Source: Methanothrix sp. (lineage in GTDB: Archaea > Halobacteriota > Methanosarcinia > Methanotrichales > Methanotrichaceae). From it: a stretch of 7,854 bases of DNA. Where the stretch lies: positions 1-7,854 of the forward strand of contig JAJRAX010000132.1 of NCBI GenBank assembly GCA_028679775.1, in the 5' to 3' direction. Numbering within the stretch: position 1 is the stretch's first letter; each line of letters starts with the position of its first letter. The notes beneath the pieces are model-generated. The model had not been told where the DNA came from, ran no database searches, and saw nothing but the letters and a program-made list of their open reading frames with translations. The translations under genes and the position numbers were made by a program. This document shows positions 5,008 through 7,854 of the stretch, one piece after another.

Positions 5008-5943
5008 ATGTTCAAGAGAGTTCTCGTTCCAACCGACTTCTCCAGCTATGCCCACAAGATGCAGGAGTGCCTGGCTGCAATTGCGGGCGTTGAGGAGATT
5101 GTGCTTCTAAATGTCCTGGATGCCAGCAACCCCATGAACCTGGAGAAGAGGGGTTGGAGCTACGAATCAATGATCGATGAAGCCCAGACCAGGTTAGCCG
5201 AGCAGGCCGATCACCTGGCCAATCAGTTAGAAACGGGGCATACCATCAAGACGCGTCTTATGGTGATTGTGGGGCCGATGAGCGGCGCGGATGGGGTTAA
5301 TCTGAAGAGGATCATGCCGGGGCCGGGATTGGAGCTGATAGACGGCGGCAGCGTGGGCGATGCCATAATCAAGGCTGCAGTCGAGGTAGAGGCATCGCTC
5401 GTCTGCATGGGGGCTCAGGGCAAGGGACTCGTGGAGGGCATTCTCCTGGGATCTGTTTCGACCGAGGTACTCAGGAAGGGTGAGACAGATCTGCTTATCA
5501 TCCGGCACAAGATCATGGATGAAAATAGAGCAGGCTACCGGGATAATCCCTGCAGGGACATTTTCTCCAAAGTGATGCTCACAACCGACTTTTCCGAGGC
5601 GGGCCAGGAGGCAGTATCAGCAGCAAAAGAGATGCCGGGTGTTAAAGAGGTCCTGCTCGTGAATGTCATCGGAAGCGATGAGGAATTCACTGAATCTGGA
5701 AAGAGGATCAACCAGCTCGACGAAGAGATAGCAAATTCAGAGAGAAAGGTCACTATGCATGTGCTCAAGGGCCGACCTGTTGATGAAATCCTGGCTCTCG
5801 CCAAGAAGCAAAAGGTATCATTGATTGCTATGGGCTCTCAGGGCAAGAGCTGGAGCCAGCAGATTCGGGTTGGAAGCACTACATTCGATGTAGCCCGCAG
5901 GGCGGAGTGTCCGGTTCTGGTGATCCGGCCAAAGAAGAGGTAA
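5008..5943 (+). CDS. Tandem-domain universal stress protein (UspA family)
   Basis: A 311-residue cytoplasmic protein with two UspA domains, a fused form of what is usually a dimer. Each domain begins with the classic strand and turn (KRVLVPTDFS at 3-12 and KVMLTTDFS at 188-196). Each ends with the ATP-binding pattern G-x2-G-x9-G-S: Gly135, Gly138, Gly148, Ser149 in the first domain and Gly276, Gly279, Gly289, Ser290 in the second. Both halves are therefore predicted to bind ATP. Domain 1 carries an extra Gly/Pro-rich stretch (about 88-115, GPMSGADGVNLKRIMPGPG) that domain 2 lacks. The linker is about 165-187. The ATG at 5008 is chosen over 5002 because of the SD spacing. It has its own TATA box; no clear T-tract follows the stop. 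The physiological target of such proteins is generally not known; a stress-linked regulatory role is family knowledge. Confidence 0.92.
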   Translation: MFKRVLVPTDFSSYAHKMQECLAAIAGVEEIVLLNVLDASNPMNLEKRGWSYESMIDEAQTRLAEQADHLANQLETGHTIKTRLMVIVGPMSGADGVNLKRIMPGPGLELIDGGSVGDAIIKAAVEVEASLVCMGAQGKGLVEGILLGSVSTEVLRKGETDLLIIRHKIMDENRAGYRDNPCRDIFSKVMLTTDFSEAGQEAVSAAKEMPGVKEVLLVNVIGSDEEFTESGKRINQLDEEIANSERKVTMHVLKGRPVDEILALAKKQKVSLIAMGSQGKSWSQQIRVGSTTFDVARRAECPVLVIRPKKR

Positions 5944-5998
5944 CGCATCTCTTGATATTGGTCGAGAGGGATCTTGAGCGTATCCCAGCGCCATCAAG

Positions 5999-6066
5999 TC
6001 CGCGGGACAAGAGCTAAATCGCGAATCGGCCAATGGTTTGGGCGCAGGGCGGCATTGTCCCGCGGG
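5999..6066. repeat. GC-rich 12-bp inverted repeat enclosing a 44-nt loop (possible structured RNA or terminator)
   Basis: CCGCGGGACAA (6000-6010) is inverted perfectly as TTGTCCCGCGG (6055-6065), and T5999-G6066 adds a wobble pair. The enclosed 44 nt contain smaller pairings such as CCAA with TTGG. Both arms contain the palindrome CCGCGG. It begins 56 bp after the usp stop, in a gap without coding potential. It could be the 3' end structure of the usp mRNA, a small RNA, or a protein site. The rest of 5944-6160 shows only a minor 6-bp hairpin (ATGAGT 6110-6115 with ACTCAT 6126-6131). Confidence 0.45.
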
Positions 6067-6163
6067 ATATCCGGTTGAAATGGCGGATGGATCGATGATG
6101 GATAGAAAAATGAGTACCGGCGTTGACTCATCGCATCAGGCCTTTGGCTTTCCGTACGCAAGC

Positions 6164-6171
6164 CTTATAAG
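6164..6171 (+). promoter_or_regulatory. TATA box of the initiator tRNA gene
   Basis: CTTATAAG is a clean archaeal TATA element with A/G-rich flanks, about 35 nt upstream of the mature tRNA 5' end. That is the spacing expected for a short 5' leader removed by RNase P. Confidence 0.65.
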
Positions 6172-6205
6172 CAAGTATCAATGCTATTGAGTATATCCCA
6201 AGTGC

Positions 6206-6280
6206 AGCGGGGTAGGGTAGTCAGGATATCCCGACGGGCTCATAACCCGTAGATCAGTAGTTCAAATCTACTCCCCGCTA
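6206..6280 (+). tRNA. Initiator tRNA-Met (anticodon CAU)
   Basis: A full 75-nt cloverleaf. The acceptor stem AGCGGGG (6206-6212) pairs with CCCCGCT (6273-6279), with discriminator A at 6280. The D stem is GGG (6215-6217) with CCC (6230-6232). The anticodon stem is ACGGG (6234-6238) with CCCGT (6246-6250) around loop CTCATAA, anticodon CAT at 6241-6243. The variable loop is AGATC, and the T stem is AGTAG/CTACT with loop TTCAAAT. The A1-U72 pair and the GGG/CCC pairs flanking the anticodon loop are hallmarks of archaeal initiator tRNA, distinguishing it from elongator Met and from Ile with lysidine/agmatidine-type CAU anticodons. CCA is not encoded (TAA follows), so it is added after transcription. 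There is no intron. Confidence 0.96.
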
Positions 6281-6281
6281 T

Positions 6282-6309
6282 AATCCTAACATCGGATTTT
6301 CTCTTTTTT
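6282..6309 (+). terminator. Terminator of the initiator tRNA gene
   Basis: A 5-bp stem AATCC (6282-6286) with GGATT (6294-6298) is followed by a pyrimidine tract containing TTTT and T6 (6304-6309). T-rich tracts right after tRNA genes end transcription in archaea. Confidence 0.6.
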
Positions 6310-6340
6310 GGAGCTATATTCACATCGTCCGACTAGCCAC

Positions 6341-6359
6341 ATCAGTAGTTCGATCCGGT
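6341..6359 (+). repeat. Partial repeat of the tRNA T-arm downstream of the tRNA
   Basis: ATCAGTAGTTC at 6341-6351 is identical to the tRNA variable-loop/T-stem junction at 6253-6263. It continues as GATCC, giving a T-loop-like GTTCGATCC. The rest of a tRNA is absent, and the would-be 3' T-stem does not pair. It may be a remnant of a decayed tRNA or of an integration event, or a chance match. Confidence 0.3.
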
Positions 6360-6385
6360 CTATCTTCTCTATATCCATTCGTAAG

Positions 6386-6395
6386 TTTTAAATAC
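6386..6395 (+). promoter_or_regulatory. TATA box of the cdc48 gene
   Basis: TTTTAAATAC is the best TATA match ahead of cdc48. Transcription would begin near 6415, giving a leader of about 125 nt. A second AT-rich candidate (TAAAAAATTA, 6492-6501) would give a leader of about 15-20 nt that still includes the SD. Confidence 0.5.
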
Positions 6396-6405
6396 TTGCC
6401 TCATC

Positions 6406-6422
6406 ACTAACTACAAGTTAGT
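6406..6422. promoter_or_regulatory. Perfect 17-bp palindrome at the predicted cdc48 transcription start (candidate operator)
   Basis: ACTAACT-ACA-AGTTAGT has two perfect 7-bp arms around a 3-bp centre. It begins 11 bp after the TATA box and covers the expected start of transcription, a classic place for an archaeal repressor to block RNA polymerase. It could instead form a small hairpin at the 5' end of the mRNA. The regulator is unknown. Confidence 0.5.
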
Positions 6423-6539
6423 AATATCATGTAAACAACGTTCAATTGGCAACCGCAGGGGATGCCTTATCATTCAATCAGAAGAACAGACTAAAAAATT
6501 ACTTAAGCTTGACATGAAGATATATACCGGAGGATTTTG

Positions 6540-7854
6540 ATGGCAGGAGAAATCACACTCAAGGTCATAGAAGCACGTCCAACCGATGTTGGACGCGGTA
6601 TTGCTCGCATAGATCCGGTCGTATTCAGCGAGATGGGCTGGCAGGCTGGCGATGCGGTCAGCATTCAGGGAAAGAAGAAGACCGCAGCACTGCTCTGGCC
6701 GGGATATCCCGAAGACACTGGAACCGGAGTGGTTCGCCTGGATGGCAACACACGCCGAAATGCAGGCGTGAGCATCGACGATAAGGTGCCTGTCAAGATC
6801 ATATCTGCATCTGCCGCTGAGTCGGTGGTCTTTGCGCCGACGGTGCCTCTGCGCATCACCGGGGCAGAAGCCTATCTGCAAAGGTACATGGAAGGGCGGG
6901 TTATCACAAGAGGAGACATCATTGAGATTGCGGTCATGGGCAGGAAGATAGAGCTGATGGCCACTCGCGTCGCCCCCTCCCGGGATGCGGCAGTGATCGG
7001 AGACAAGACCAGGATAGAAGTCTCTGAGAAGCCGGCCAAAGAAGAGAAAGTAGGCCCTCGCGTGAGATACGAGGACATTGGCGGTCTCTCAGCCGAGATC
7101 AAGAAGGTTCGGGAGATGATTGAGCTGCCGATGAAGCACCCGGAGCTGTTCGAGAGGCTTGGCGTGGAGGCTCCCAAAGGAGTGCTGCTCTATGGCCCGC
7201 CCGGCACGGGAAAGACACTGCTTGCCAAGGCCCTGGCCTCTGAGACCAACGCCCACTTCGAGACCCTATCCGGCCCGGAGATCATGTCCAAGTACTACGG
7301 CGAGTCAGAGGAGAAGCTGAGAAGCCTCTTCAAGACTGCTGAGGAACAGGCGCCGTCCATCATCCTCATCGATGAGATCGACTCCATCGCACCCAAGAGA
7401 GAAGAGGTAACCGGCGAGGTTGAGCGGCGGGTGGTGGCCCAGATGCTGGCCCTAATGGACGGCATGGAGTCACGTGGCAAGGTCGTGGTCATAGGCGCTA
7501 CCAACCGGCCTGATTCCCTGGATCCAGCGCTTCGGCGGCCGGGCAGGTTTGACAGGGAGATTGAGATCGGAGTGCCCAACAGGCAGTCCCGCCTGGAGGT
7601 TCTGCAGATCCACATCCGTGGCATGCCGCTCTCAAAAGATGTCAACCAGGAGAAGCTGGCCGATGTGACTCATGGATTCGTGGGAGCTGATCTGGCTGCG
7701 CTTGCCCGCGAGGCAGGCATGAGATCTCTACGTCGCATCCTGCCGGAGCTTGACCTCGAAGTCGAATCCATTCCAGCAGATATCCTCAACAAGATAGAGG
7801 TCAACAACGACGACTTCCTGGAGGCGCTCCGGGAGATGGAGCCGTCTGCCATGC
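6540..7854 (+). CDS. Cdc48/VCP-family AAA ATPase, N-terminal part (partial at right edge)
   Basis: A hexameric AAA unfoldase that extracts and unfolds proteins, in archaea often delivering them to the proteasome (family knowledge). The first 438 residues are present, of the roughly 730-750 usual in archaea; the second ATPase domain lies beyond the window. Seen: the N-domain double-psi barrel (about 1-90, starting [20 protein letters not shown] and containing [10 protein letters not shown]); the second N-subdomain (about 105-170); and then the D1 ATPase from about 180 (VRYEDIGGL). D1 has Walker A GPPGTGKT (219-226), Walker B IILIDE (274-279, Glu279 intact), sensor 1 Asn322 in [11 protein letters not shown], and arginine fingers Arg336 and Arg339 in GRFDR. 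All D1 catalytic residues are present, so D1 should be active. A strong SD, GGAGGA at 6529-6534, is 5 nt before the ATG. The gene follows the initiator tRNA terminator and has its own promoter and palindrome. Confidence 0.95.
   Translation, partial: MAGEITLKVIEARPTDVGRGIARIDPVVFSEMGWQAGDAVSIQGKKKTAALLWPGYPEDTGTGVVRLDGNTRRNAGVSIDDKVPVKIISASAAESVVFAPTVPLRITGAEAYLQRYMEGRVITRGDIIEIAVMGRKIELMATRVAPSRDAAVIGDKTRIEVSEKPAKEEKVGPRVRYEDIGGLSAEIKKVREMIELPMKHPELFERLGVEAPKGVLLYGPPGTGKTLLAKALASETNAHFETLSGPEIMSKYYGESEEKLRSLFKTAEEQAPSIILIDEIDSIAPKREEVTGEVERRVVAQMLALMDGMESRGKVVVIGATNRPDSLDPALRRPGRFDREIEIGVPNRQSRLEVLQIHIRGMPLSKDVNQEKLADVTHGFVGADLAALAREAGMRSLRRILPELDLEVESIPADILNKIEVNNDDFLEALREMEPSAM

Noticed and set aside
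6702..6712. GGATATCCCGA shared between cdc48 and the tRNA D-arm (6224-6234)
   Set aside because: In cdc48 it encodes part of the conserved LWPGYPED segment; the identity is best explained by chance plus a partly palindromic sequence.
6474..6881. 135-codon minus-strand ORF over the cdc48 start
   Set aside because: It is antisense to the conserved Cdc48 N-domain, its promoter and its strong SD, and shows no protein-family features.

Overview
The window looks like a chromosomal segment of a methanogenic archaeon, most likely Methanosarcinales or Methanotrichales (Methanothrix-like). That placement is inferred from gene content and signals: an archaeal family B DNA polymerase, a geranylgeranyl reductase for archaeal lipids, a Cdc48/VCP-type AAA ATPase, a small protein resembling the MM0924 family of methanogens, an initiator tRNA with an A1-U72 pair and no encoded CCA, TATA boxes and bacterial-like Shine-Dalgarno (SD) sites. 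There is no sign of CRISPR, transposons or phage genes, and most of the window is housekeeping DNA.

Layout. 1-1059 (minus) is the N-terminal half of a family B DNA polymerase whose exonuclease motifs are destroyed; it runs off the left edge just after polymerase motif A. It has no visible stop inside the window, so it is easy to overlook. 1205-1576 (minus) is a two-helix membrane protein with a C-terminal SHOCT domain, followed by a strong hairpin terminator. 1717-2319 (minus) is a membrane-anchored protein of unknown family. It is divergent from 2394-3566 (plus), a geranylgeranyl reductase, and the two appear to share one TATA element. A 215-bp AT-rich gap leads to a small probable Sm-fold protein (3782-3967) and a Get3/ArsA-type ATPase (4037-4927). 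Next comes a tandem-domain universal stress protein (5008-5943), whose start is set by its SD. The 5944-6205 gap holds a GC-rich long-range inverted repeat and the tRNA promoter. Initiator tRNA-Met is at 6206-6280 with a T-rich terminator. The 6310-6539 gap carries a perfect palindrome next to a TATA box ahead of the cdc48 gene (6540 onward), which runs off the right edge after its first ATPase domain.

How the genes relate. There is no single pathway. Common threads are membrane biogenesis (lipid saturation, a Get3-like targeting ATPase, two small membrane proteins) and proteostasis or stress (Cdc48, tandem Usp, Get3). The most interesting points are the exonuclease-dead polymerase, the palindrome at the predicted cdc48 transcription start, the small Sm-like/Get3 gene pair and the structured DNA between usp and the tRNA. 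Nothing here clearly amounts to a new multi-gene system.
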